Shown piece by piece: positions 22,693 to 36,100 of a stretch of 64,000 nt of DNA (position 1 is its first letter; the number at the start of each line of letters is the position of its first letter). The DNA is from Paramarasmius palmivorus. Lineage: Eukaryota > Basidiomycota > Agaricomycetes > Agaricales > Marasmiaceae. The DNA lies in NCBI GenBank assembly GCA_037176845.1, contig JAYKXP010000003.1, positions 124,001 through 188,000 of the forward strand, in the 5' to 3' direction. The translations under genes were made by a program, and so were the position numbers. The notes beneath the pieces are model-generated. The model had not been told where the DNA came from. It was given only the letters and a program-made list of their open reading frames with translations, and did no database searches.

Positions 22693-24181
22693 TCATTCCT
22701 GTGGCTCTGGATAAAGGTGGGGATATTTCCCAACCTCTCCCACACTTTGAGTAGCGTAATTCTGAGGCGCTGTCGTCGGGGGCGGAGTGATGGTGTCCGA
22801 CGAGTTTGACTGTTCTATCCTAGGAGGTGCCAAGGCGTGCTCGGTAGGGGGTACGATAGTGGTCGTAGTAAGCTCCTTGGTTGCGGGCTCTTCAACTGCC
22901 GCTACTTGCTCAACAACAGGTTCCTCCGTAGCTTCCGAAATTGTCGAAACATTTCTCGGATGGAGAGCTGCATTCTCCGCCTGAAGTGTGTCGTACTTCG
23001 AGCTAGGTTCCTCAACAACGGCGTCAGGCGTAGTGTTTCCTACCGCAACTTCCGGGTTCCCTGCTACCTCCGCGTCATGAACCGGGTTTGTCAAGCCTAC
23101 AGGATGTGTTGGATCAGGCTCAGTCTGAGCGTGAACATCTTGTTTCATGACTGCCTCTTGTTCAGCAGCGATCTCCGGAGCCTTTGGTTCTGTAAACGCG
23201 CTCGCGCTAGGTTCCTCCGGAGCTACAGGCGCGTCACCAGCCTCAACCGAAGGTGCATCGTCTTTTGTTGGTGGAGGTGGAGGCACAACAGGGGATACGT
23301 TTGGCATCTGAGCATAAGAATGGGCGTTTACCGGTTCGTCTGGCTTTCCGTTCACTGACGGTGTCGCTTTCTCCTTCACGGCTTCTAGATCTCTTTGTCC
23401 GCTGCTGCTGACTAGACCTTCCCTCACTGACATAAACCACACATCTTTGCCACGTTTCGCGGCCATGATTGAGAGGACCAGGACTGTGATGGTGTAGGCG
23501 AACACTGGATGGAGATGTGAGGCCAGTCCCACGTATGAAGAAAGAACACATACGTGCGAACCAGGTAAGGAAGTTGAAAGCGACAATTGCTGCAAATTCT
23601 CGGCATGCCGTGTCGATATAGGCTAGAGTCAGGTTGAATTGCGGGCGAAACGCTATGTTTGGGGATATATAGAACGTACCAACGCCAAAACCGCATCCGT
23701 CAGGAAATATGGACGAGTTATCTTCAGCAGCTTTTCCCGCACTAGCCAACCACAAAACCCAGAGAATGCCTAAATGAAGAGGTAAGATCGTTATTGAGCA
23801 TGATACTGACGACTCACATAACCAAATCAGCTCAACAAGAATGGTCGCGAAAAAACCTCCTTTTCCTTTCCTCGTAAACTCGATCGTTATCCTGAACTCT
23901 ATGAGGCACTTTTAAACCGATAACGAGACTGGAAGCATACAATATTGGCAGAGTAAGAATTGTCAGTACCGCCGTAGCAATTGACAAGGCTGCGAAGGCA
24001 AAGTATCCGCCAAAGTACTGATTCGTGAGCCATGTGAGGTGCGCATTCAGACCCAGTAGAACTGCAGCGAAAATCAGAGTCGTGGCTAGTCCGGCGAATT
24101 GTGGTGACGTTAGAAATGCATTACGCGGATAGAATGTAACTCACAAAGGGCGACTAGGCGAAAAACAGGAAGAAAGGCCAT
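22693..24181 (-). CDS. MARVEL-type four-helix membrane protein with long Pro/Glu-rich tail
   Basis: The start at 24181 gives MAFLPVFRLVAL, and a GT..AG intron joins it to a membrane segment (TLIFAAVLLGLNAHL) and the second helix (GYFAFAALSIATAVLTILTLP). Later exons give ILWVLWLASAGKAAED and a last helix in VFAYTITVLVLSIMAAKRG. This spacing fits fungal membrane-associating (MARVEL) proteins of the plasma membrane. After the last helix comes a tail of about 240 residues rich in Pro, Glu, Ala and Thr (VVPPPPPTKDDAPSVEAGD and similar), predicted to be cytosolic and disordered, ending at 22693. The function is unknown; members of this family act in membrane organisation. Exon joins between 23750 and 24130 are approximate. 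Confidence 0.7.
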
Positions 24182-24656
24182 CCTGGAGAAGGGAAGAGAC
24201 GCAGAAGAAAGGGGTCCACATTATCAGGTTTTCATGCTCAGCAAAAAGGGGTGTTTTGAGGATCGAGGTCTGTTTGCACATCGCGGCCCATACTCTCCTG
24301 AAGGCAGAGCAGGACGAGTAGGGCTGGAACTATCTGAAAGCTCCTGAAAATGGAGAAAAGAGGAAGATTACAAATGTTATGAGATGCAAGATGTAGCTGT
24401 TATCAACAACTTACCACTACTCCCATATCCTGTCCACCATTTCTGTCAAGTTCAGTGTGCAATCAGAGGCCAAATCAAGACCAAAATCTATACCGACCCA
24501 TTGCGGCCTGCAAAATCTCCTTTGACACGGAGGCTACAGACAGATCATAGGATACCATGGGGAACATTCGAATTCGCGCGTCAAGTATGGTCTCAGATGT
24601 CATTGCAGGGAACAAAAGAACAAGAGGCATATACGTAATAGACTGCTACCCACACA
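24182..24656. other. Divergent intergenic region
   Basis: This 475-bp region lies between the MARVEL-type gene and the next F-box gene, which face away from each other. It must contain both promoters. No motif stands out. Confidence 0.45.
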
Positions 24657-26311
24657 ATGCTCTTCAAAACCACCACCATGTTGCCCAACGACATTCTGGA
24701 GGAGATACTTCAGTATTGCTCTACGGCAACTCTCATTGGTGTCAGCACCATCTGTCGCAATTTTCGCGGCATATCTACTCGACTACTTTATCGACATCTC
24801 GAACTCAAGACAGGTCGCGAAACTATTGGCTGCTTCAGGACTTTATCGAAGAACTCGCTTGCTGCTAGATCCGTTCGTCATTTATGGATACGATTCAGGT
24901 GCCGTGCATATTTGCTGTAATGAACTTGAGTTGACTAGGCTTCTTAGAATTGACATATACCCTGAAGCCTCAATGCTATTACAGGGCTTCTTTCGCCTCC
25001 TGGCTAGTGCTCTACCTCGCCTTATACATATCAAAACCCTTGAATTTAGGGTAATTCATCGCGACATGCCCCACCTTGCAGAGCATTTCAGCTATATTTT
25101 CGAAAATTGCATGTTCCCTCAACTGTCGATGCTATTACTCTATACACCTATCACGGCGACAACAGCGTCATTCCTCCATCGGCATCAGGACACACTCAAG
25201 ACACTATTCCTCATGCCGCTGACGGAGATGAACCCATCCAGCACGTTAAACCTCACGAGACCTGAAGGCTGGCGCTTCCCGAGGCTCAGCTGGTTCCACG
25301 CGAGCGCAACCGTAGTGCCCATTTTCCTATCTGACCCGTCAATTCTACCATCTGTCCAGAAGATGGAGGTATCTTGCACATTAGACCCGACCATCATAAT
25401 ATCTAATATCGTTCGTGGGATGAAGGACACCGTTGGCGACAGGAGGATAAGCCGAGTCAGCTTCAATCGTAGCGGTTGGAACGTTGACTTGATCGAAGAA
25501 GTCGCAAGAGGAGGTCTCAAATTCGAAACCTTGATTGTACACTGTATATGGTTTGAGCACCTGGCAGAGGACGAAATGATTCTGAACGATGTAAGCATCC
25601 GGATCGTATCTTCCGCAACTTTCTCACATACAAAGTTGTATCAGGAAAAGTTGATGAAAGTGCGAAATAGCCTCGCCAGACTGTCAGCCGCTGGGACGCT
25701 ACATTCTTTGTTTTGGTCCATTGAAACAAATGGCGGAAATTACCCGCCACCATGTCTTACTACGGACGAGGAAGTCCAGTGGATAATACGTTTTGGAGAA
25801 GCATGTCCTACCCTTGACACCTGCCAAATCCCTCGTATGTCAAATTGTTATACAACAGCCAAACTTTGATACTAACGCGGTTGAGTACATCTTAGATGGA
25901 CTACACTGGTGCCGATATGGTGACAATATCTGGGTCCCAGAAGACGAACCCTCCATCAAGTTTGTCGGTACAGAATGGTTGATCGACCAGTTACACACGC
26001 GTCGATACCCAGCATTGAAGGAACTATTAGAGACTTTGGATACCAAATCTGAACCCTTATGCCAGGCGTTCATACAGACAGTCGTAAAGGAGTATCGGGA
26101 TGCAAGTGCGGTGGTGTCGGATACTGAAGAATTGGCTCGAAGAGAACAAACGGAGGACCTTGTCATCGTCGCAACGTTGACCCTGTTCTGGTCCGCCGAT
26201 TGGCATGGATGGATCGAAACACCTGCTTATAAAAGAGTCATACAACGATGGAAAGCGATGAGAGACCAAAGAAAGAAGTCGGTCCAAGGTCAGGTTGTCC
26301 AAATACAATAG
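24657..26311 (+). CDS. F-box-like protein, LRR-type C-terminus
   Basis: The protein starts MLFKTTTMLPNDILEEILQY and continues LIGVSTICRNFRGISTRLLYRHLEL, a degenerate but recognisable F-box-like segment in residues 8-50. An intron near 24899-24941 (GTGCCG..ACTAG) joins VRHLWIRF to RLLRIDIYPEAS in frame. A second intron near 25834-25895 (GTATGTC..CTTAG) joins ACPTLDTCQIP to HGLHWCRYGDNIW. Without these splices the reading frame changes twice, so both are needed. The body is rich in leucine (FPQLSMLLLYTP, LPRLIHIKTLEF), as in LRR-like F-box proteins that bind substrate. The C-terminus ends VVQIQ at 26311. Substrate and function are unknown. Confidence 0.72.
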
Positions 26312-26503
26312 TCGCCCACTCGTGCTCTAGATGGTCACTCAGTTTGTTGTCGTTCTATTAGAATCTCATCGTACCCGTTAAGGACTGCTGTATGTACCAA
26401 ATGATTTACCGATACATTCATCAGACGTAGTAGAGAAAAATATAGACAGTTTACAATATGGAAGTACCACTAATACTCTGTAGTTCGACTCACAGTAGAA
26501 GCT

Positions 26504-28571
26504 TCATTCACTCTCACTTTCACCATCACTTTCCAGCTCACACACACCCAATTCTTCGTCCTCCAAGCTACATTGACTTGCAAATCGTAGGCACTCTTCA
26601 ACAGCAAGGTTCCGATAGAGTAATAAGTCCTGCTCGGCTGAGAGCTTGCAATCAGTCATCTCGACCATGTCAATGGCTGAACGCTGCTCCTTGCGGTATC
26701 GGCATGCATCGATGAACAATGCAAGCAGACTCGGATCGGACTTAAAGTCGGTATCAAGGAGTTCAAGCTTCCTGAGCACTGGAAACGCCATGCTTCTGGC
26801 GGTCTGGTGCGCTACTGAGGAGTGCTCGGGACTTCCCGTTTGCTCGCATAAGAGCGGAAGAAGGTCGTAAATGATGTTGCCCCACACCGTCAGATGCGTT
26901 AGGTTAGGAAGGAAGGCGAAGAACCGTAAAATGGTGACAGTAGGGAGAATGCCGCGATCGTGTCGAACGTTCAAGGAGTGCAGGTTTTTAAACGATAACG
27001 ACGGCAGTATCGCGCCAACAACGTCGTTGAAGTCGAACGACGTTGCGTCAAAGTCCCAATAAACTTCTACATGAAGACGAGGTGGTTCTGGATTCCCAAC
27101 GAATCCCCCCATGTCACAGCAATCCAACGTCGGTGTTACAGGGATGGTCGTGCATGCTTTGAGAACGAGATCTCCAGCCTCTAGTCCGTCAATGCCCAGA
27201 TCGAGGTTGACCACCCCATTCCTTCTAGTCGACCCTTCCAAGATCTCTGAGATTGTGTGGGCCAGAAGAAGAGATTCTTCGGTCATCTCTGGTCTAGTTT
27301 GAGCTTCAAACGCGCAACCCTCGAGTTCGACGATTGCACAGTCAGGGACGGATACTCGATTTAGGAAGGCGACACAGCCTCGAACAGTGGCCGAGCTAAT
27401 GCTGAGAGCTCGTAGATTCGGTAAGGTGGCCTCGATCGTTGAATTTTCTTCGCGATCTCGTGGAAGAACCTTTCCAGAGAGCTTCAACTTGGTGAGGCGA
27501 GGCATCTTACCGAAGATGCCTAGGAGTTGTCGATAGGTCGGAAGCTGAAAGACAGGTCCTCCACCCAAGTAGATCGCTAGGCATGTCAGAGAGCTGACAT
27601 TGCAAAGGAGCATCGACTCCCATGGGATGCCACAGCCCACAAACTCCACGTGCGTTAAGCTCGGCACCTGGTTTGCGAGAAAAGGTTGAGGGAGGTTGAG
27701 GCCTATTCTTCCATGGGAGGAACCAGGAAGGAAACGAAGTCTTTCCAAGACTGGAGCTGGCTGGGTAAGATTGGCGCTTGCAACGAAAGAATCGAACGCG
27801 TCCTCGTCAAATGAAAGGTCCAACCTTGCGATACGGGAGAGGCTCGCGAATACTTGATTGAGTGCCGCCCACCCTCGTGGTGTCAAGGCATGTGCGAAAT
27901 ATAGAATAGTCAAGGGTACTTGCTTGGAACGCCTCAACATCTCGAGTGCCAACGTGGGATGTGTGAGATCTGGTGTCGCCCAAAGAGTTGGTGTGCTCAG
28001 CGACACTTCACGCCAGTGTCGGCAGACATGGGTGACCGCAATCCAACCCCGCTGTCCTTCTCCGTCCCTGTTTCTCATGAGCACAGGAGAAAGGCGAGCG
28101 GCTTGGTATCTGAATATCGTTGAGAGTAGTTCGTTGGGAAGGCGATTGATTGGGGCGATGGTATTACGCAGAGTTCGATGTTCTCGTATTCTGAGGGTAG
28201 CCCTATTGATAATTGCTAGGTCGTCTGCAATTACTCGGTCTATTTTTCGCATCTCATTCTCCCAATCTGAAAACGAAAGACAGTCGATTGAGAGCAATTC
28301 TTGCAGAATAAAACTAGCTATACTCACCAGATGATCCAAGAGCCTCGCTAATAGTAGCCTCACAGTTGTCCTGTCCCATGATCATCCTTGTCCAGTGTCC
28401 TTCACTAGCTTCACTCCTCAGTGAGCTTGGTTTGGGGCTCGAGTTCAACTGCACAACTGCAGGTGATCCAGTGATAGTTGAGATATTCAGAGAGTGAAGG
28501 TCAAGGTCAAGCCCCGCAGTTTGAAACATGTTGAGGACAAGAGCTTGTGAGGTCGCGTTGTTTAACAACAT
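26504..28571 (-). CDS. F-box protein, LRR-type C-terminus
   Basis: The main exon carries INRLPNELLSTIFRYQAAR followed by VTHVCRHWREVSLSTPTLW, the usual F-box consensus of agaricomycete proteins, at roughly residues 115-170. A heptad-rich stretch (MRKIDRVIADDLAIINRATLRIREHR) lies just before it. The first exon, starting at 28571 or at a later ATG, ends EALGSS, and a 59-nt intron (GTGAGT..TTTCAG) joins in frame to DWENEMRKIDRV. The long C-terminal part has repeated leucine-rich segments (for example LTHVEFVGCGIPWESMLLC, LPNLTHLTVWGNI) and ends in an acidic tail, ELESDGESESE. It converges with the preceding F-box gene, with 192 bp between the stops. Confidence 0.82.
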
Positions 28572-28795
28572 TCACGCGGACGCGGCTGCCAAGTCGAGGC
28601 ACGTGATCATTTCTGATGTAGAGGAAAAACATTACTCAGAGAACGACTATCTTCTGTATAAGTAAAGACAGCTTCCCAGACTAGGAAAAACATAGTCGAC
28701 TAAAATGTGTGTATAATGTACAATGTAATGTCCAATGCTACTGAAATGTACGAGAGCTTCGAGGAACCCAATGAAAAAGAGAAAAAAAGTCATCG

Positions 28796-29758
28796 TCATT
28801 TCCTGTTTGACTTTTTCATAGAATCCAAGACAGCCATCAATGAAGTCTGATTCTCGGCCCAGTTTAAGTCCTTGCTTTTGCTCTGCCGATGGCTATGGCG
28901 AGGAATGTAGTGTCCCGTTTGTGTTACGGCAAATGAGGACGAGATGGGCGTGTTCGGCAGGCGAGCAAATTGGATGCTACTCGCGGAGCTACCTCGACGG
29001 GAGTGAGAGGTAGTTGATGTTTCATCTTCCTCTTCCTCACCGTCGGAGAAGGGGTTTCCCTGGGCTAGGGTATTGGACACTTTCTGAGCGGGGACCCGGG
29101 ATGAAGAGAGCGGTTGAATGACAATGACATCTCCCGAATCCGCATTTATGTTCATATTCTCTTTAGTACCATTCCGAGACTGGACCATGTGCCAGTGAGA
29201 ATTTTCCGAATCCCTGCTCATGCTTTTGTGTTTTCGTCTTCGTAAAAGCAGCCAAACGAATAATCCAAGGAGAAGGAGAAGGACAATGCCACCGATGATT
29301 ATCCCGACGATAACAGCATTCGAGGGTGAATTGCTCCTTGAGGAATTTGTGAGATTCGCTAGAAAAACAAGAATGTTAGTACACACCTTGGGATGTCTTT
29401 TTCACTGGTAGATGATTGGGCAGCATAGACATTGGTGGGCATTGTAGGGATGCTACCAGAGCCTTGAAAGACGTCAAGATGGATCCTGGCTTCTTCTGGA
29501 TCTCCCGCTGAAGCAGCGCTTGCAGGGGACGTGGCAAGAAGGCTAAATACGCCCACTGTGAGCGAAACCGAGGGAGAAGAGCATGAATTAGACTGACAAA
29601 TTAGTCTCGTGTTGCGTAGGAACAACAAGCTTATCTGCCAGACCAAGAGGTGAGCGAGGCGAAAGAGACGCGAGGAGCCAAAACGCACCAGTCGATAATG
29701 TAGAGGACATCTGAGACGTGACGGTGGCATCGAGCTTCGAGGGAGGTTGTAATGACAT
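28796..29758 (-). CDS. Single-pass membrane protein with Ser/Thr-rich ectodomain
   Basis: The C-terminal exon is clear: NLTNSSRSNSPSNAV is followed by one strong membrane helix (IVGIIIGGIVLLLLLGLFVWLLL), a basic stop-transfer stretch (RRRKHKS), and a cytosolic tail of about 130 residues with GNPFSDGEEEEDETST and SRRGSSASSIQFARLP, ending at 28796. The N-terminal exon is less certain. One model starts at 29758 (MSLQPPSKLD, then MSSTLSTGAFWLLASL); another uses the ATG near 29730. The acceptor at the end of the intron near 29360 (TTTTTCTAG) is firm, but two donors fit. The layout resembles fungal Mid2-like sensors or other type I proteins, and I do not assign a function. Confidence 0.6.
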
Positions 29759-30416
29759 TACGTGCTACAAGTTCGACAGGTAAAACTAGTCACGGATGGG
29801 TTGGCTATGCGACAGGTGGAGGGAATACGGGCAGAGATGGTGTGGGGAATGGAAATCGGAATTTGACAGGATGTATGGCTTGACAATCACAGAGGTGTGA
29901 AAGGAGTATCAGAAGAAGCTGGGGCTTGGGAAGCCGGTATTAATGCGAAGCACGATAACGAGAGCAGTGGATGAGTGGACAGAAGGAATGGGAGCGGAGA
30001 GGTCGTGGTGTTTTTGCCGTCTATGTATATATACAACAATCTCCACCTCGAGGGAATCAACCGAAGAGAAGGAAGGGATAGAATTCGTAGCGTGGACGTT
30101 GACGTTGATCTATAATCAAATAGGCATCAGTAGTAAGGAGCGAAGGAGTCTGAACGACTTGAATGTGGGTGGAGTTGGGAAAGAAAATGGAGTCGGGAAA
30201 GGAAGAAGAGATAATGCAACGGTTATAAGTAGGCCCAGTGTCCGGATCCCACACCATGCCAGCAACTTCTTTCCTTATGAAAAGCCTAACACGCTGCAAA
30301 AAATGACAGATCTGCGGTTTGTCGCCGATCTATTCAATGTTCACATCAAAAAATGATATACAAGACTTTGGACAACGTAGGATGCCGTCTCATGTGGAAA
30401 ACGATTTACAATTGTC
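29759..30416. other. Intergenic, promoter side of the membrane protein gene
   Basis: A TATATATA word lies near 30025. An open plus-strand frame (29943-30356) has no motif and overlaps this promoter-like region, so it is not called. Confidence 0.4.
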
Positions 30417-31040
30417 TACATGGCCTCGACATGGTCCATGATTGGCGAGGAGAACACATCATCGTCTAGAAACAGGCGTTAATGTTATTGTTAACGGAGA
30501 AGAATTTGAGTTACCTGACAACGTCGCATTGAGTTGGACGTAACAGAACAGAATTACGGTGTAAATGCCGACTGTATCTCGGTTCGTCAAGGAAAATCTA
30601 CCAAAAGTAAGTTATTAGTAGACGTCCTAGACGTAGAAGGTCAAAACTTACATCTGTCACGATGTCAGAGCGATCTTCTCTCTCATGTCGGCCGCATCAA
30701 CGCAAACTACTTGTCCTTGTCCGTTGTGATGTTACACATCAAACACAAGTACGCATAGCCTCTAGGTGACACTGATGGCCAATGCGTTTAGGTTCACGAC
30801 TGAATGAGAGTTTTGAACATGAGATAAACTCGTACATATGTCGATACTTGACGAAATTGATATGGTGCGACAGTTCCAGGCGGAGCAGCCACGAAAGAGG
30901 AAGCATGGTATCGAGATGTTCGGGGAGGAGCGACCTTCGGTGAGGATGTTCAAAGACTTCGAGTAGCATGAGTCTAATGCAGGCACTGAGTATTACTATA
31001 TGTCAAATAACGCCAACCAGACAGACAAGTAAAACTCACC
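30417..31040 (-). pseudogene. Possible decayed or unresolved multi-exon gene
   Basis: On the minus strand three intron-like segments are well formed: 30466-30514 (GTAACT..TTCTAG), 30598-30651 (GTAAGT..GGTAG with an ACTAATAAC branch site) and about 30986/30996-31039 (GTGAGT..ATATAG). Between them lie exon-like pieces: one hydrophobic (TVGIYTVILFCYVQLNATLS, running into DDDVFSSPIMDHVEAM and a stop) and one reading LMLLEVFEHPHRRSLLPEHL. They suggest a small membrane protein, but I could not join all pieces in one open frame without an unusual donor. It may be a degraded gene or a real one I have mis-spliced. Confidence 0.25.
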
Positions 31041-32825
31041 TTGCACATGCCCGAATCAACCGGCATTCGACCTCCCTCAACGAGCGGGAGTGTCCTAGCT
31101 TGGTCCTAACTAACCTGTCCTAGTAATCTTTAACTCTTTGTAACTGAGAGCAAGGGATTTCCTGGGTATTATCTTGGATTCGTGGGCATAAGAATTCTTG
31201 AGTCGCGCGTTGCAAAGCCTGAGATTGCAAACGAAGATGTGTGACAGGTGCGTGACACTGTCCGTTTCGCTCTCTTTGACATTTCCCACAACAAAGACGC
31301 AGTCCAAACAGCATGCATGTTATTCGGAGGCTCTGTCACTGTGTAGAATTCAGTGAGTATAATTTAAATTAATGATTAGCTTCTGAGAGGATCAGTGACC
31401 AATTTTCAGTTGAATTTAGCTCTGTGTACCTATACAGTCTTCGAAGCTTCGCATAAATCTCGATGAAGCGGGTGAAAACACAACTCCCCCAACACCGTCT
31501 ATGATCTTCGGGGTGCTTAGTATAACGGCAAATTATTCCAAGATAAAACGACGTTCCATATCTGCAACGAGCTCTCATACACCACACAATGGCATCCCAA
31601 ACGCCGCTTTCTTCAGTTCTGTGGGTATATTGATACTTGCGAAGTATTAGTATTGTCCGATGCAATCTTTAGGTCAGGTCACCGATACTGCGATTGTGCC
31701 ACGCCCATATCTCGAGTCAAAATGCAGGTGCTATGACAATGCCTGCAGCATTGACAATCAGTTGCCGGACTTACATTTCTATCGCTTTTCGCAATGTGAG
31801 TGCTTCTTTAGCTCGTGGACTCATGCGATACTTCATTCTCACCATGCATTATCTCTACAGCAGGATCTAGATCAAGAAATTTCGTCAAAGAGCTTTGCCG
31901 TCGACGGCAATACTCAAAGTTGTATGGTTGCGTGCGTCTGTCTCTTGACCTCTGTGATTGGTGCCATTTGATAGCCATCCTCGTTCTTATTCTCACTCCG
32001 ACGAATGGCTGGAATGATTCCTATCGTTCTCTCAGGTCCCGCTTCGCTGTCAACGCGGAGGTTGCGATGAGCGGGGTAACGTTCAATGGAGCTGTTGCTT
32101 TCTCCTTCAAGTTCCTATCTTTTGGCGGACGTACGTGATCTCAGCTTCACCATTCAGTTTTAGGCTAAGTACATTCTGTTGCCCTTTTGGTCGTTGCTAT
32201 TCTGGCCTCCATCAAATCTCGGATGTCTGGAGGTCCACGGTTACAGAGATTACTGCCGTATTCACTCGTAGTGAACCATTGGGCCCAAATGATACAACTG
32301 CACTTATACTCACGAACGCCAAGTCCAACCGCCTGCCTCCAACGCAAGGCATGAACCATCTTGCGCCTCAGGTCCTCCCACATATTTGACTAGCTCGGAT
32401 AATCAAGCGTATTGGGTATATATACCGGGTACTGTATATGTTGCAAGATGTCTAGACTCGATGTTGAATCGTCTAGATGTATGCCGTAAACTTGATGCGC
32501 ACATGTTTCTCCCTGACCAACATCTCGTCCCCGATATCTTCGGCTGAAGGCGTGCGTGCACAGAGGACTCTAAGGCACAATTCCTTGTGGGTGTACCTAT
32601 TTGGTTCAGAGACATCATCTCAGATTCTCAGCCGTCGACGTCGACTAGGGGGACCGCAAGGAAACACCTTCTGAACAGCTCCCGACTTCATCGCGTATTA
32701 GGAGTGTTACATGAGCAACAGTCGTCTTGGAGGAGACCGTAGCGGCCGACTTGCGTATTGAAAGGGGAGAGATAGACTCAGTATAAGAATCGTTCGGCTC
32801 CCTTGCCTTCGCCTATCCTACAATC
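31041..32825. other. Long gene-poor stretch
   Basis: No convincing gene. Around 31860-32130 a plus-strand frame contains a hydrophobic segment (LIAILVLILTPTNGW) flanked by intron-like ends, and near 32190 another reads VALLVVAILASIKSR. These could be remnants of a multi-span membrane protein, but they are broken by stops and are not joined with any confidence. Confidence 0.35.
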
Positions 32826-33116
32826 ATGTTTGGTGCGTGCCCCGCATTTCTGTAACTCCACTAGAGGTGCTAATTACTGGAACGTCCAGGTTTGACTTTC
32901 GTGGCCGCTATCGGTTCATGTATCCTTTCAACTTTCTTCCGTTCTTCGTTCGTTTCCTTCATTGTTACCGTATTGGGTATCGGAATGACGATTCTTTCAC
33001 CACCTGTCGTGTAGGTGCTTCGCACTTCACGCTCCCGGGCTTCCTGGATAGCTCGTTACCTGTCTCTAGGATGTGGATCACCTTGCACTACAGATCGTAC
33101 TGTTCCCGGCTTATAG
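32826..33116 (+). CDS. Possible tiny membrane or secreted protein
   Basis: A three-exon model fits (32826-32832, 32890-32969, 33015-33116; total 189 nt, 62 residues). The first intron splits the codon after MF. The product begins MFGLTFVAAIGSCILSTFF, a good signal-anchor-like segment, and ends in a basic, Ser-rich tail. A pyrimidine-rich leader stands before the ATG. There is no family match I can name, and a longer or different splicing pattern is possible. Confidence 0.2.
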
Positions 33117-36100
33117 TCGGAAATATGTGGCTGCTATCCTTTAGCTTGGTAGCCTGCCAGGATGGATCACATTTTCCAGCATTGACGAGTGCATGTAATG
33201 ATTAATCTGGCCGTATTCGACTCGGAGTTGGTGAAGTTCGACGCCTTCATTCGTCCTATCAGCAATACCTGGTCGCCCTGTTGGACTTATTCAATTTTCT
33301 GACTGGCTTGCTATGCGAATCTGGCTCGTTCACCCTTCTCTTGATTTCTGGCTCGGCATCCTCATAGCGTCATTTTACGTTTTGAACCTCTCTGTGTGCT
33401 GTGGTATAGCCTACTCTCAAGGCTTTCATGCTGTATAGACCTCGACATCGACCGATCTTTCCGACTTCCTTCGACAATCTCAATTGCCGGAAACTGTGGA
33501 GAAGGTGGATACTTTGACTCAAGATCTGTAACAACCTTTTCGAAGACATCCAGCAGTGGTTCCGCTCAAGCTCAATCAGCGGGAAACTTAGAAGGCTTCC
33601 CGTCACAGTGACCACGCCTCCTCTTCGGCCCTGTTGCCAGCCGGAGCCCAGCCACCTATCTTTCCTTAACCCCAAAGCTGATGTATTTACAGACCATCAT
33701 CAGGACATCTCTTGGCTTGCAGAACGTATAATCGTCGGTAGTTACCATAATGAATGGATTTAAGAGAGCAAGGCCCGACGGGGCGAAGCTGGGAAAAACA
33801 ATAAACGCCAAATAAGCGCGCAAACGTTTCTTGCTCACGACTGTCATCATTCATGGCCAGGTGTTTTGTCCCTTTCACAATGTCAATTACAATGCTTCTT
33901 TTCTTCTATGCTTCTGTCAAAGCAGTCTCCTTTACGCTGGAATGAAGAAGATTTCATATTCTCAGAACGTGTCTGGTGAGTAACCTTGAGGCACAGAATG
34001 AGGGCACTTATACTCACAGCGTTCTGGAGACAAGCTTTCCTATGGATACAGTTTCTCTCACACCAAGAGTCTCTTTGGTCTTGTGCCAGAATATGTCAAG
34101 TGCCGAGGCAAGCAAACGGGGTACTACTATGCACCCCGAATGTATCATAGGACTTGTCTAGTGCGGGGTTTTCCTTTTAATTTGACTCATCTGATACTAA
34201 ACTCACCTCATCTTCACCCTCACCCTCACGTATCCCAGATTCCAGAAAACCATCGATCATGTCTTCAAGCCACTACCTCGTGAAGCCGTACTCTGCTTTT
34301 CGAGCCCTGACCTTCATAATATGCGGACCTTTCGCCTTCAACGATTGATTTACCCCGGCGCTCATTCGACAGGAGATATCCAAGTACCTGCTGCGCTAAA
34401 AAAGAAGTTGGGCATAATGTTTTCGCGAGTGAAATCACATTCGGTAGCGGTACGCCTTCGCACTCGTGTTGTCGAAGATCTATATTCTGATAATCCCATA
34501 ATCTCAGCAACTTATAGATCTTCTATGTGTCGGAATCATACGCGTGCGCAGGATCCAGGAAAAACTCCGAGGAATAGAAGTCATCTGTCGTTTCGTTCGG
34601 AATGGGGTCCCGGAACGATCAATCAACGGTACTGAAGGTACAAGTTACTAACCAACTGACGGAGAAGGTATACTACCGTTTCTCCTCTCCTTACATCTCA
34701 AAGCCGATCTAACTTCGCTACCTCAGGCCAGAACGTCGGAAGAAGGCCACAACAAGGTATTGACTAGGTAAGTGACCTGCAACTGACAACGCGGTGCAGT
34801 GTCTTTGATAAGAGATGTGATCAGGAATCAGAACCTTCATCGCGCTCATCTGTATTATCTTCTTCACAAAAACGTTGGGAAAAGGTAATCAGGATGTAGG
34901 AATGGGCCGAAGGAACATCGAGACACGACTAGAGGCATCGAGCTCCGGAACGAGCTGCCAATATTCTTCGAACCCGAGTGAAGATCAGTCAATGCTGCAT
35001 TGGATTGACAGGGTTCGTTCTTCGAAGGACTTTCAGGGACCTAATAGTAACCTTTTGTCGCGTGCCGACCCTGGGACCCTGTCTCTTTCACCTCCTTCAC
35101 TTGTGCGAATCAGGAATCTTGATTCTGGACCTCTTGAAGCATGCGCGTTCATGTCCTAGTTGGGTGGCACGATGGTCATGACCATGGGATGTATGGTCAC
35201 GATTCCTGCTAAAGCATGCATGGACATGCATGGATTTGGAATACTGAATAGAGACACTTGGCATCGGCACACCCCTAGCCTTCGCGCATTTCATTCAGGT
35301 TACCGAGTACACCAATTATAATATCGACAACGTTGGTATGCTCATCATTTTCTGTCTAGTGTCGTGACATTCAGTATCACTAATGAATACTACCCCCCTC
35401 AGGTTCAACAAAGCTCTTCTGCCACGTCGACGACGGCGGTATTGATTCTGAAAGGGACGTCCAGTAGACGGCGGAACTGGCGTGGGTTATAGCCCGGGAG
35501 TTCTTTTGTTTTGGGGAATCTGTTCTATTCCTATTTTACGCTACAGGCTTCTCCCGAAGTCTCTTCGAATTCTGAATCTGAACATATAGGGCTATTACTT
35601 CCGGATTGGACGAACGGCCGAAACATATGTTCGGACTCGGACAGAAGCTTGAGGGTGGTCATGGCTCACTGTGATTGTGATTACAGAAAGGAAGGGAGCG
35701 GGTGTGGGCAGTAGGTAGTGGATATCTAAAGTAGGTGATGGCTTTTTGTCGCACGAGTCGCACGAGTCCTCAGCAGGTCAGCATCACAAGGGATACATAT
35801 CACGAACATATCAGCTTTGACGCGCTTGGTCAATGATTTCCGAGATTCGCGGTCTTTATGGCGTAGAATCGAAGCCCCTAAGGGTTTGCGAGTGGATGAT
35901 TTCCCGACGAGATGCCGACAACGACACGTTCACGTTTCTCTTCGCTGATCTCTCTCGCTATCAGGTTGGGATCTATTCCTGGTCGTCCTCGTTTTCGAGT
36001 CGGATCTTGCAGCTTTTATATAAAGGGGTCATTATGAACTGGAGATATTGGTTTGGGCACTGGGCATTGCTGATACTGATAATGGTCGACATCGGCACCG

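Noticed and set aside
29943..30356. 137-codon plus-strand frame
   Set aside because: Covers a TATA-containing promoter-like region, has no motif and no splice context.
35172..35185. Perfect 14-bp palindrome ATGGTCATGACCAT
   Set aside because: Isolated palindromes of this size occur by chance in 64 kb; there is no partner repeat or gene context.
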